From contig NZ_JAPEPC010000002.1 of NCBI RefSeq assembly GCF_026340465.1, positions 248,001 to 312,000 on the forward strand: a DNA stretch of 64,000 bases. Direction: 5' to 3'. Source of the stretch: Streptomyces sp. NBC_01306. Its GTDB lineage: Bacteria; Actinomycetota; Actinomycetes; Streptomycetales; Streptomycetaceae. Made by a program: the position numbers and the translations under genes. Within the stretch, counting starts at the first letter, position 1. Each line of letters opens with the position of its first letter. This document shows positions 8,341 through 18,000 of this stretch, piece after piece. The notes beneath the pieces were generated by a model. That model had not been told where the DNA came from and made no database searches. It saw only the letters and a list, made by a program, of their open reading frames with translations.

Positions 8341-9762
8341 ATGGGCGTGAGTACGTGTCCAGACAAGCCCTCTACCTCGCCAACCAGGCAGGGATCGGAC
8401 GGTCGACCGGTGCGAAGGTTCACGGTGCTCTGCGGGGGCTACATCGCCAGCATGACGGGCACGGCGCTGACCGCGTTCGCGCTCACCGTCTGGATCTATC
8501 TGAAGACCGGATCGACGATCCAGTTCGCCATCGGATTCATCCTGTCGCTGCTGCCCGCGATCGCGCTCTCTCCTTTTGCCGGAGCGCTGGTCGACCGCTG
8601 GAACCGGCGCACGGTGATGCTCGCGAGCGACATGGTGGGGGTGTGCACGAGTCTGTCCCTGGCCGTGCTGTCCGGCCTGCATGTTCTTCAGCCGTGGCAC
8701 ATCTTCATCACCATCACCGTTCGCTCGGCGCTGGGGGCGTTCCTGGTGCCCGCGCTGAATGCGAGCGTGACGCAGCTCGCGCCGCGCAATCAACTGGGGC
8801 GCGCCAACGGGATGGTGATGACGGCGACTGCCGTGAGCCAGACGGTGGCTCCGGCGATCGGCGGGCTGCTGATCGTCGCAATCGGTCTGCCAGGAATCCT
8901 CACCATCGACTGTCTGACGTTCTTGCTGAACATCGCCATTCTTCTGCGGATCCGCATCCCCCGGCCCGCCGCGCCGGAGCAGAGGCAAGCTGGGATCTTC
9001 GGAGAGATCCGTGAGGGCTGGCGGCATCTGACGACCCGACGGGGTCTGGTTCCGCTGCTCTGCTTCTATGCGGCCCTGAATCTGGCGGTCGGCTTCGTGG
9101 ACGTTCTTTTCACGCCGCTGGTGATCGGGATGGCTTCGGTGACGGCGCTGGGTGTGGTGCTGTCGGCGGGTGGGGTCGGCATGTTTCTCGGCGGTGCCAC
9201 CATGGCCGCGTGGGGTGGGCCGCCGAAGCGGATCCATGGCATCGCGGGGCTGGCGGTGCCGCTCGGTTTCTTCCTCTGTCTGGGGGCTCTGCGTCCCAAC
9301 ATCGTCCTGGTCGCCATCGCGGCCTTCGGGTTCCAGTTCTCCACGATGATCATCGAGGGCACCAGCCGGAGTGTTCTGCAGACCGAGGTGGAGCCCGGAA
9401 TGCAGGGCCGCGCCTTCGCCACCTTCAACATGGTCACCAACACGGTGCTGTTCGCGGGCTACATGCTCGCCGGTCCGGTTTCCGAGCGGATCTTCGAACC
9501 GTTGCTGCGTCCGGGCGGCGCCCTGGCCGACACGGTCGGCGAGGTGATCGGTGTCGGTACCGGTCGTGGCTCCGCTTTCCTCATCCTGCTGCTCGGGGTG
9601 GCCGTTCTCGTCGTCGCGCGGCTCGGCTACCTCTCACGCGATCTGTGCGCGCTGCGCGACGACGTTCCGCTGACCGCGCCGGCAGCCGGGGACGCGGTGC
9701 CGAAGCCGCGCGCGGACGCCGCGGGCTCCTCCCCGGACCGTGCGCCGGTCGTCCGCTCTTGA
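8341..9762 (+). CDS. MFS efflux transporter
   Basis: A 473-aa major-facilitator permease with about 12 hydrophobic segments. The first reads FTVLCGGYIASMTGTALTAF, and the loop 2-3 signature appears as GALVDRWNRRTVM. The sequence type is that of the MFS_3/EntS-Mef group exporting siderophores, macrolides or peptides. The start is uncertain: ATG at 8341 and GTG at 8347 are both possible and no strong ribosome site is seen; an in-frame ATG at 8278 would add an unlikely hydrophilic leader. It is followed by a P450 on the same strand after 42 bp. At the edge of an NRPS locus the likely job is product export and self-protection. Confidence 0.88.
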   Translation: MGVSTCPDKPSTSPTRQGSDGRPVRRFTVLCGGYIASMTGTALTAFALTVWIYLKTGSTIQFAIGFILSLLPAIALSPFAGALVDRWNRRTVMLASDMVGVCTSLSLAVLSGLHVLQPWHIFITITVRSALGAFLVPALNASVTQLAPRNQLGRANGMVMTATAVSQTVAPAIGGLLIVAIGLPGILTIDCLTFLLNIAILLRIRIPRPAAPEQRQAGIFGEIREGWRHLTTRRGLVPLLCFYAALNLAVGFVDVLFTPLVIGMASVTALGVVLSAGGVGMFLGGATMAAWGGPPKRIHGIAGLAVPLGFFLCLGALRPNIVLVAIAAFGFQFSTMIIEGTSRSVLQTEVEPGMQGRAFATFNMVTNTVLFAGYMLAGPVSERIFEPLLRPGGALADTVGEVIGVGTGRGSAFLILLLGVAVLVVARLGYLSRDLCALRDDVPLTAPAAGDAVPKPRADAAGSSPDRAPVVRS

Positions 9763-9804
9763 GGTAGCCCGTCCTTGACCACCATCGACCAGGAGGAACC
9801 CAGC

Positions 9805-11049
9805 ATGGACCACGCCCCGGTCGCCGCAGGCGCATCGGACGCCCCCGCCTCTGCGTTCCCGAACGGCTACGACCCCTTCGATTTCCGGATCCATGAGGAC
9901 CCGTATCCGCTCTACGCCTGGATGCGGGAGCACGCTCCGGTGTACCGCAACGAGGAACGGGACTTCTGGGCCCTGTCCCGCCACGCCGATGTCGTGGACG
10001 CGCTGCGCAGGCCGCAGCGGTTCTCGAACCGGTTCGGCATCTCGCTGGAGCCGGAACTGTGGGGTCCGCACGCCCCGAAGACCAGCTTCTTCCTCGCCAT
10101 GGACCCACCCGACCACGGCGTCTACCGCACGCTGGTCTCCAGTGCGTTCACCCCGTCTCACGTGGCTGCGATGGAGGACCGGATCCGCGCGATCACCCGC
10201 GAGCGGCTGGAGGCCCTGCGCGGTCAGCGGCGTTTCGACTTCGCCACCGACTACGCCGCGGCCCTGCCCAACGACGTCCTGTGCGAGATGCTCGGTATTC
10301 CCGAATGGGACTGGGACCTGATCCGCGCGGACACGGACGCGCTGAACGTGCGTGAGGACATGTCGGACCAGCGCGGGCCGACGGCGACTGCGGCGGCGCT
10401 GCGCATGGCCCAGTACTTCGTCGGACTCGTCACCGACCTGCGGAAGAGCCCCGGCCAGGATCTGACATCGACTCTGACAGCGGCGGAGGTCGACGGACGG
10501 CGTCTGACCGATTCGGAGATCGTCGGCTTCCTGTTCGTCATGGTCGGCGCGGGGAACGAGTCGACCGGAAAGACCATCGGCAACGCCTGGTACCACGGGC
10601 ATCTCGCGCGTGAGGTTCAGCAGGCCGGGCTGAATGGACGGGCCGACAAGTGGGCGAACGAGACGCTGCGTTACGACTCGGCGAGCCAGATGGTCGCCCG
10701 TCGCCTCACCGACGACACGGTTCTCCACGGTGTGCAACTGCGTGCGGGTGCCCGTATCGCGGTCCTGCCCGCGTGCGCCAACCGGGACCCCCGGATCTTC
10801 CCCGACCCAGAGCGCTTCGATCTGGATCGCGACACCAGCAAGATGATCAGCTTCGGGCACGGGCCGCATCACTGCCTGGGTTCGGTGCTCGCCAAGCTTG
10901 AGATGCGTATCGCGCTGGAGGAGATCGGCGCTGTCGTGTCCTCGTACGAGATCGATGTCGACCGCGCTCGCCGTGTCCACACCCCTCATCAGCGTGGCTT
11001 CGCCACTCTGCCCTGCGAGGTCACCTGGCGCACGGCTCGGGCGCACTGA
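9805..11049 (+). CDS. Cytochrome P450 (first of two)
   Basis: A 414-aa bacterial P450. The heme-binding loop is FGHGPHHCLG with the axial Cys, the K-helix ExxR is NETLRYD, and the I-helix reads MVGAGNESTGK, keeping an acid next to a hydroxyl residue for oxygen activation. I chose ATG 9805 because AGGAGG lies 9 nt upstream; a TTG at 9775 is in frame but would place that site within the coding sequence. It follows the MFS gene and ends 28 bp before the end of the convergent terminal NRPS gene. It is probably a late or precursor oxidase of block A. An electron-transfer partner (ferredoxin) is not encoded nearby. Confidence 0.92.
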   Translation: MDHAPVAAGASDAPASAFPNGYDPFDFRIHEDPYPLYAWMREHAPVYRNEERDFWALSRHADVVDALRRPQRFSNRFGISLEPELWGPHAPKTSFFLAMDPPDHGVYRTLVSSAFTPSHVAAMEDRIRAITRERLEALRGQRRFDFATDYAAALPNDVLCEMLGIPEWDWDLIRADTDALNVREDMSDQRGPTATAAALRMAQYFVGLVTDLRKSPGQDLTSTLTAAEVDGRRLTDSEIVGFLFVMVGAGNESTGKTIGNAWYHGHLAREVQQAGLNGRADKWANETLRYDSASQMVARRLTDDTVLHGVQLRAGARIAVLPACANRDPRIFPDPERFDLDRDTSKMISFGHGPHHCLGSVLAKLEMRIALEEIGAVVSSYEIDVDRARRVHTPHQRGFATLPCEVTWRTARAH

Positions 11050-11077
11050 CCTCGGCCGCTGCGGGCGGGCGGCCGGT

Positions 11078-14000
11078 TCAGCCGGCTTTCGCCTCCGCCC
11101 CGCAGCGGCCGCAGTGCGCGTCCAGCGATTTCTCGATGACGCCGGCCAGCGCCTCGGCCTGGTCCTGGAGGAAGTAGTGGCTTCCCTCGGGGATCACGGC
11201 GAGGTCGACGCTGCTGCTGAACCGGTCCCACAGCCGGACTCCGCGACCGTATCCGGCGGTCATCGGGTCGGCGGTGCCCGCGATGAACGTGATCGGTGCG
11301 GAGAGCGGTGTGGGTGGTTCTGCGGGTTCGCTCAGCCAGGGCTCGGTCCCGCGGGTCCACACGTCGGCGAAGTAGCGGCCGCCCTCGGTCACGTCGTGGC
11401 GGAAGGCACGCATCACGAACGCGATGGTCTCGTCGTCGACCTCTGTGCCGAACCCGCCGATGGATCGCAGGTAGCGCACTTCCGCCTCGTCGGCCTCGGA
11501 CACGCTCCCCCTGGTCGTCCCCACCGTCCGCGCACCGACCCGCAGCCACCCACGCTGCACCAGAGCCGCCATCACCCGCTGCAGTGCACCTCCGATGCGG
11601 CGTGGCTCGTAGAACGGGTACGAGGCTCCCAGGAACAGCCGTTCGACCGGCCGTCCCGCGGCTTCGACCCGGCGGACGACCTCGACGGCCATCGCCACGC
11701 CCACGCAGTGGCCGTAGACGGCGACGGGGCCGGGTGGCAGCGCCAGCACGGCCGCGGCGCACTCGCCGGCGATGGCGTCCACCGAGCGCAGTTGAGGGTC
11801 GCTTCCCGGTTCGTGTCCCGGCAGTGTCACCGCCTGGAGCGAGACATCGGAGGACAGTTGGCCGGCGAGGGCACGGTAGGCGATGGCGCTGCCGCCGCCG
11901 AACGGGACGCACACCAGGTTCGTTCCGGGCCGCGTCTGCGGCGGCGCCAGGTTCAGGAGCATGCCCGAGGCGGAGGCCGGTGACTCCAGTGCGGCGGCGA
12001 GGCCTCGCACGGTCGGGTGTGTGGTGATGAGGGGGATCGTCGCCCCGTCGATCTGCCGGATCGCGCGGACCGCGTCGAAGGAGGTACCGCCGAGCTCGAA
12101 GAAGTCGCTGTCGCGCTCGATCGACTGCACCCCGAGCACGGCCTCGAAGGCGGCGGCGACCGCCTTCTCACCCGCGGTCTCAGGTCCGCTCCACGGGCGG
12201 TTGGCCGGCCGTTGCACCTCTCGGCGCGGATCGGGCAGCTTTGAGCGGTCGAGCTTTCCGTTGCGGTTCAACGGCATCGTGTCGAGGACCGTCACCGTCG
12301 CGGGCACCATGTAGCGCGGCAGCCGGTCGGCGAGGTGTTCCTTCAGCCGCGCGGGCAGCTCCGTCCGGTCGGCCTCGGTGTCGGCTGCGGTCACGTACGC
12401 CGCGAGTTCGCGGTGCTCACCGCGCGCATGGACCGTGACCGCGCTCTCGCGCACGGCACGGTGCCCGGCCAGGGTGTGCTCCACTTCGCCGAGTTCGATC
12501 CGATACCCGTTGATCTTCACTTGGTGGTCGATGCGGCCGAGGAACTCCAGGGAGCCGTCGGCCAGCCTCCGTACCTTGTCGCCGGTGCGGTACAGCCGTG
12601 CGCCGGGGCCCGCCAGCGGGTGCGCGACAAACGTGGCCGCGGTGAGTCCGGGCCGTCCCACGTAACCGGTCGCGAGCTGGACTCCCCCCAGATACAGCTC
12701 TCCCGGCACCGAGCGCGGCGCCTCCGCGAGCCGTTCGTCCAGGACGTGGGCCCGTACGTTCGCCAGCGGCCGGCCGATGGGGACCACGCCCGGAGGGGCT
12801 GTGCCGGCGCAGTCCCACCACGTCACGTCCACCGCGGCCTCGGTCGGCCCGTACAGGTTGTGCAGTTCCACCTGCGGGAGTGTCTGTGCGAACCGGCGGG
12901 TGAGGCCGTGAGGCAGGGCCTCACCGCTACAGAGCACTCGGCGCAGGTCCGGCAGGTCGGTGGCGGCGGGGTCGTCGACGAACAGTTCCAGCATCGACGG
13001 CACGAAGTGGGCTGTCGTGACCCGTTGGTCGGCCAGGATCCCGGCCAGGTAGGCGGCGTCCTGGTGCCCTCCGGGGCGGGCCAGCACCATGACCGCGCCG
13101 GTGATCAACGGCCAGAACAGTTCCCACACCGAGACGTCGAAGCCGAAGGGAGTCTTCTGCAGCACGCGGTCGTCCGGTGTCAGACCGAAGGTGTCCTGCG
13201 CCCACAGGAGGCGGTTGAGAATCGCTTCATGGGTGACCGCGACGCCCTTCGGGCTGCCGGTGGATCCGGAGGTGTAGATGACGTACGCGAGGTCGGAGCC
13301 CTGCATCGGGACCGGTGTCCGGCTCGTGCCGGGCTCCTTCGGCGGCAGGGGGCTGACGACCCGCGTCGCGCCGATGCGGTGTGCGAGCGTCATCAGGCCG
13401 GGCTGTGCGATCACCACCTCAGCCCCGGCGTCGGCGACGATGAACGACAGGCGTGCCTCGGGAAGCGTCGGCTCCAGCGGCAGGTACGCCGCGCCCGCCA
13501 ACTGTGCGCCGAGGACGGCGACTACGAGGTCATGAGAGCGTTCGAGACAGACCCCGACCGTCGAACCGTGCCGCACCCCCGCGTCGGCCAGCGCCGCGGC
13601 CACGGCGCACGACCGGTCCCACAGCTCGCCGAAGCTGAGCCCTCCGTCCTCCGCCACCACAGCGGGCGCGTCAGGCGTCCGCTCCACCCACCGCTGCACC
13701 AGTGCGGGCAGGCACGTCCCGCCGTCGCCGTAGCGGGCGAAGCTCCCGGACGCCGCTGGGTCCGCCTGGCCGAGGCGCGCGAGGCCGGAGGCGACGGGGC
13801 CGGTCCTCGCCTCTCGCGTCAGCCCCGTCAGGGCCGTCCGGAAGGCACCGAGGATCTCCTCAACGTCCCGGGAGCCGATGCGGTCGCGGTGGTAGAGCGC
13901 ACGCAAGGTGGACGCCGCGGTGACGAAGACGGTCAGGGGTTCGCTGGTCTTCTCGAAATCCGTCAGCCCGCGCAGCGACAGTTGCTGTGCGTCGGTGCTG

Positions 14001-15094
14001 TCACCGAAGTCCACGGGGTAGTTCTCCAGGACCAGCAGGCTGTCGAACAGCGGCTCGGTCGCCGTCACCTTCGCCCAGGACTTGATCTGGGCGAGCGGAC
14101 TGAACTCGAAGCGGCGGGCCGCCGCGTTCAGCGCCTGGACCTCACGCAGCCACTCCCCCACTTCGCGGTCCATGGGGACCGTCAGCTGCAGCGGGAGGCT
14201 GTTGACGAAGCTGCCGACCATCCGCTCCACCTGCGGCAGCAGCGCGGGCCGGCCGGAGCAGGCCACGCCGAACCGTACGTCGGAACCTCCGCTGAAGCAC
14301 TCCACCACGAGGGCCCAGGCCGCGAGCATCAGGGTGCCCGGTGTGACCCCGTGTCGAGCGGCGGTCCGGCGCAGCGCGGCGCTCAGTTCCTCGCCCAGGA
14401 CGAGGTTGTGCTCGTCGATGACCGAGGGCGGACCGTCCGGCGGACTCGGCCGCAGAGGACCCAGTCGGTTGAATCCACCGGCGTCGCCGAGGGTCTCGGT
14501 CCAGAACTCCCGTGCGGCGTCCAGGTCCTGCTGCTGGAGCCATGCGATGTAGTCGCGGTAGGGCGGGGCGGGGGCCGGCGGCGGTGCCCCTGTGGTGAGG
14601 CTGAGGTAGCGGTGGACGACCTCCCCGATGACCAGCGGCACGGACCAGCCGTCGATGGGCAGCATGTGGTGGGTCCACACCACGAGGTGCCGGTCGGCGC
14701 CCAGGCACACCAGGTCGAGGCGGAGCAGGGGTGCTTGCGCGAGGTCGAACCCTGCCGCCCGCTCGGCCGCGAGCAGCTGTTCCGCCTTCTCGTCCTGCAG
14801 GGGCGTGTCGAGTTCGGACCAGTCGTGGCGGCGCAGTTCAACGGGCGCGTGGCGGTGCACGACCTGCAGGGGCGTGTCCATGCCCTCCCAGTGGAAGGAC
14901 GTGCGCAGGGCCGGGTGTGCGCGCACGGTCTGCTGCCAGGCGGTCTCCAACGCCGGTGCGTCGAGCGTTCCGTCGACGGCGAAACTGTGCTGCGCCAGGT
15001 AGGTGTCGGAGTCCCCGCCGTAGAGGCAGTGCAGCAGCATGCCTTGCTGCAGTGGTGACAGCTCGTAGACGTCCTCCACGTCCTCCGCGCTCAC
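11078..15094 (-). CDS. NRPS C-A(Ser)-PCP-TE, terminal module
   Basis: A 1338-aa terminal NRPS module. Condensation domain: residues about 8-430, active site HHMLPIDG at 142-149. Adenylation domain: about 455-955, with YTSGSTGSPKG, NLYGPTEAAVD, YRTGDKVRR and A10 Lys in NRNGKLDR. The ten pocket residues read from conserved motifs are D-V-W-H-L-S-L-V-D-K, the classic serine code. Carrier domain: pantetheine Ser at about 1005 in FFELGGTSFD. Thioesterase: about 1055-1310, with oxyanion motif FGGGSAIAY, nucleophile elbow YGHCVGVA (Cys at about 1130 instead of Ser), acid in IAGTADP and His in EGSHYF. The GTG start overlaps the upstream NRPS stop by GTGA. The Cys-type TE is unusual and may favour strained-ring or lactone release. 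Confidence 0.93.
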   Translation of the reverse strand: MSAEDVEDVYELSPLQQGMLLHCLYGGDSDTYLAQHSFAVDGTLDAPALETAWQQTVRAHPALRTSFHWEGMDTPLQVVHRHAPVELRRHDWSELDTPLQDEKAEQLLAAERAAGFDLAQAPLLRLDLVCLGADRHLVVWTHHMLPIDGWSVPLVIGEVVHRYLSLTTGAPPPAPAPPYRDYIAWLQQQDLDAAREFWTETLGDAGGFNRLGPLRPSPPDGPPSVIDEHNLVLGEELSAALRRTAARHGVTPGTLMLAAWALVVECFSGGSDVRFGVACSGRPALLPQVERMVGSFVNSLPLQLTVPMDREVGEWLREVQALNAAARRFEFSPLAQIKSWAKVTATEPLFDSLLVLENYPVDFGDSTDAQQLSLRGLTDFEKTSEPLTVFVTAASTLRALYHRDRIGSRDVEEILGAFRTALTGLTREARTGPVASGLARLGQADPAASGSFARYGDGGTCLPALVQRWVERTPDAPAVVAEDGGLSFGELWDRSCAVAAALADAGVRHGSTVGVCLERSHDLVVAVLGAQLAGAAYLPLEPTLPEARLSFIVADAGAEVVIAQPGLMTLAHRIGATRVVSPLPPKEPGTSRTPVPMQGSDLAYVIYTSGSTGSPKGVAVTHEAILNRLLWAQDTFGLTPDDRVLQKTPFGFDVSVWELFWPLITGAVMVLARPGGHQDAAYLAGILADQRVTTAHFVPSMLELFVDDPAATDLPDLRRVLCSGEALPHGLTRRFAQTLPQVELHNLYGPTEAAVDVTWWDCAGTAPPGVVPIGRPLANVRAHVLDERLAEAPRSVPGELYLGGVQLATGYVGRPGLTAATFVAHPLAGPGARLYRTGDKVRRLADGSLEFLGRIDHQVKINGYRIELGEVEHTLAGHRAVRESAVTVHARGEHRELAAYVTAADTEADRTELPARLKEHLADRLPRYMVPATVTVLDTMPLNRNGKLDRSKLPDPRREVQRPANRPWSGPETAGEKAVAAAFEAVLGVQSIERDSDFFELGGTSFDAVRAIRQIDGATIPLITTHPTVRGLAAALESPASASGMLLNLAPPQTRPGTNLVCVPFGGGSAIAYRALAGQLSSDVSLQAVTLPGHEPGSDPQLRSVDAIAGECAAAVLALPPGPVAVYGHCVGVAMAVEVVRRVEAAGRPVERLFLGASYPFYEPRRIGGALQRVMAALVQRGWLRVGARTVGTTRGSVSEADEAEVRYLRSIGGFGTEVDDETIAFVMRAFRHDVTEGGRYFADVWTRGTEPWLSEPAEPPTPLSAPITFIAGTADPMTAGYGRGVRLWDRFSSSVDLAVIPEGSHYFLQDQAEALAGVIEKSLDAHCGRCGAEAKAG

Positions 15095-18000
15095 TCGGCC
15101 TGCCTCTCGGCGAGCCTGCCCAGCAGGCCGTCGAGCTGGGCCCGGTCGACGCGCGCGAGCGGGAAGTCCTCCGTCGCGCCCTCCGGGTTCGCCGCGCCGA
15201 TCAGTGAGCGAAGGTGAGCGGTGTGGCGCAGGCAGAGACGTTCCACGGTCGTGGCGTCGTGCCGCAGTTCGCTGTATTCCCAGGAGACGGCGAGTTCGCC
15301 GTTGCGTACGCCGGCGCGCACATCGAGCGGATGGGGCCGCAGCTCGGAGGGGCTGCGATCGCCGCCGATGGTCTCCGCGGCGACGGCGAAGGTACCGGAC
15401 GCAGGCTCCACGGCCTTGCCCGTGTAGGCGAACGAGAGATCGACCGGCGCCGCCCGCAGCGGCTCGCGCCCCTGGCTGAGCAGCTGCCAGCCGGTTCCGC
15501 CCGCGGGCACGGCGCGCAGCGTCTCCTTGACGGTGCGGAGTGTTTCCTCTCCGGCGGCGTGCAGGAGCAGCGGGTGGGCGGGGCTGAACCAGCCGATGGT
15601 GCGCGTGACGTCGACGTCGTCGAACAGCTGCGCCCGGTCGTGGCGGACGACGTCGACGAGGTGGTGCTCGTGGCCGGTCCACTCCTCAAGGGTGCGGGCC
15701 AGCGCCGCGAGCAGCAGTTCCTCGACGGTGCAGGCCAGCCGGTCGGGGGCCGCGAGCAGGGTCGCGGTCGAGGCCGGGTCGAGGCGCGCGGTGGCGGTCC
15801 GGGAGCCGGCCTCGGTGTCGGGTCCGCGCTGATCCGGATGGTCCCCGGGCAGTCGTCCGCGCTGTTCCTCCCCGGGATCTGCGGTCACCACCTCGGACCA
15901 GTACGGGCGTTGGCCCTGTACGGACTCCGATGCGGCATGGGAGGCGAGCCTGCGTGCCCAGGACTGCCATGACGTGGTCTTCGGCAGGAACCGCAGCGGC
16001 TCACCGGCCGACAGCTGCACCACCGCGGTCTCCAGGTCCTCAAGGAGGATCCGCATGGACGCTGTGTCGGCCACCAGCCTGTGGACCACGACGGCCAGCT
16101 GGTCCGCACGCCCCCGACCCGTTCGCAGCAGCGCGACCCTGATCATCGGCCCGACCGCGGGTTCGAGGCTGCGCTGCAGCTCCGCACAGACCGCAGCGGT
16201 CCGCAGGTCCGGGTCCGGGCCGTCGGAGAGGTCGTGGTACGCGAACGGGGTCTCGTCACCGCGCGGGGCGATGCGCGACCGGGTGCGGGCCCCCGCGAGC
16301 AGCAGCCGCTGTCGCAGCCCGTCATGGTGTCCGAGCACCGCTTCGACTGCTGCGCGCAGCACCTCGGGGTCGACCTCGACCGCCAGGTCGAGCAGCACCG
16401 AGAGGTTCCACTGCGCGGGCTGCGTCAACTCGGCCGTGCAGAAGGCGTGCTGGGTCGGTGCAAGGGGTGCGGGACCCGTGACGTCCGCCTGCTCGGCGTC
16501 GACGGTGCGGCCGGCCTCGACGACCACGGCGAGCCGGGCGACGGACGGGTTCGCGAAGAGGTCGTACGGGGTCAGCCGCAGCCCCGCCTGCTGTGCCTGG
16601 GCAACCACCTGGATGGCGAGGATCGAGTCGCCGCCGACCTCGAAGAAGTTGTCGTCGACACCGATCTCTGCGATGCCCACGACACCGGCGACGATCCCGG
16701 CCAGCGCCTGTTCCGTCGCCGACTCCGGTGCGCGGAAGCCTGCCGCGCTCACCGCGTCCTCGCGGCTGGGGGCGGGCAAGCGCGCACGGTCGATCTTGCC
16801 GTTCGCGTTGAGCGGCAGCTCCTCCATCTCGACGAACGCCGAGGGGACGAGGTAGGAGGGAAGCCGTTCGAGGAGGAAGTCGCGCAGCCCGGCGGCGACA
16901 CCGGCCATTCCGGCCGACGGCACCACATGGGCCAGCAGCCGGCGGTCTCCCGGGGCCGGCTCATGGGCCGTCACCACGGCCTCCGCGACCCCGGGATGGT
17001 CTGTGAGGGCCGATTCGACCTCGGTGGGCTCGACGCGGAAGCCACGGATCTTGACCTGCGTGTCCACCCGGGAGTGGAACTCAAGGTTGCCGTCCGTGCG
17101 GCGCCGCACCAGGTCGCCCGTGCGGTAGACCCGCTCGCCCGGCGACGCCGGGTCGGCGACGAAGCGCTGTGCGGTGAGGCCCGGACGGCCCAGGTAGCCG
17201 CGGGCGAGGCTGACCCCTGCGATGTAGAGTTCGCCCACTCCGCCGTCCGGGACCGGCCGCATCCGCCGGTCGAGGATGCGCAGGTCGGCCGACGGAAGCG
17301 GGGTGCCGATCGGCAGGTTAGGCCACTCCGCCTCCGGGTCGTCCGGGTCCAGCCGGAAGAAGGTGGAGCTGACCGTCGTCTCGGTGAGGCCGTACACGTG
17401 GGCGAGGGGCACGCCGGTGCGCCGCCACATGGTGAGGCGCTCGGGCAGGACCCGCTCACCCCCGATGATCACCAGGCGCAGATGCCTCGGGAGCTGAAGG
17501 CCGAGCCGGTCGATCTCGCGCGTCCACTCGTGCCAGTAGGCCGTGGGCAGCTCCATGACCGTCAGGTGCTCCCGCTCGACCAGCGCGACGAGGTCGTCCT
17601 CCCCGCTGATCAGGTGTTTCGTCGGCATCACGACGGCGCCCCCGGCGAGCCAGGTCGGGAACAGCTCTTCGACGAGGACATCGAAGCCCGGGGAGGCGAA
17701 CTGCAGGAACCGGTCGCCGGTGCCCAGGCCGAGCCGATCCACCACGTCGCGGGCGAACACCGCGAGCGACCGGTGCTCGATCACGGCGCCCTTGGGCCGG
17801 CCGGTCGATCCCGAGGTGTAGACGACGTACGCCGCCGATGCCGGATCCGGCAGGTCGAGGTCGGCCTCGTCGCCGTCCTGTACGTCGTCACCGTCCATGA
17901 GGACGGTGGTCCATGCGCCCGTCCCTGGCCTGTCCGCCAGCGGCTCCTCTGTCACCAGCACCCGAACGTCCGCGTCGGCGAGCTGGAACGCCATGCGTTC

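Noticed and set aside
9775..9804. TTG start of the first P450
   Set aside because: The strong AGGAGG at 9791-9796 points to the ATG at 9805.
12335..15058. A 907-codon open frame on the plus strand opposite the Ser-activating NRPS
   Set aside because: It is antisense to a protein with complete C, A, PCP and TE motifs; its translation has no recognisable domain and arises from GC-rich codon bias.
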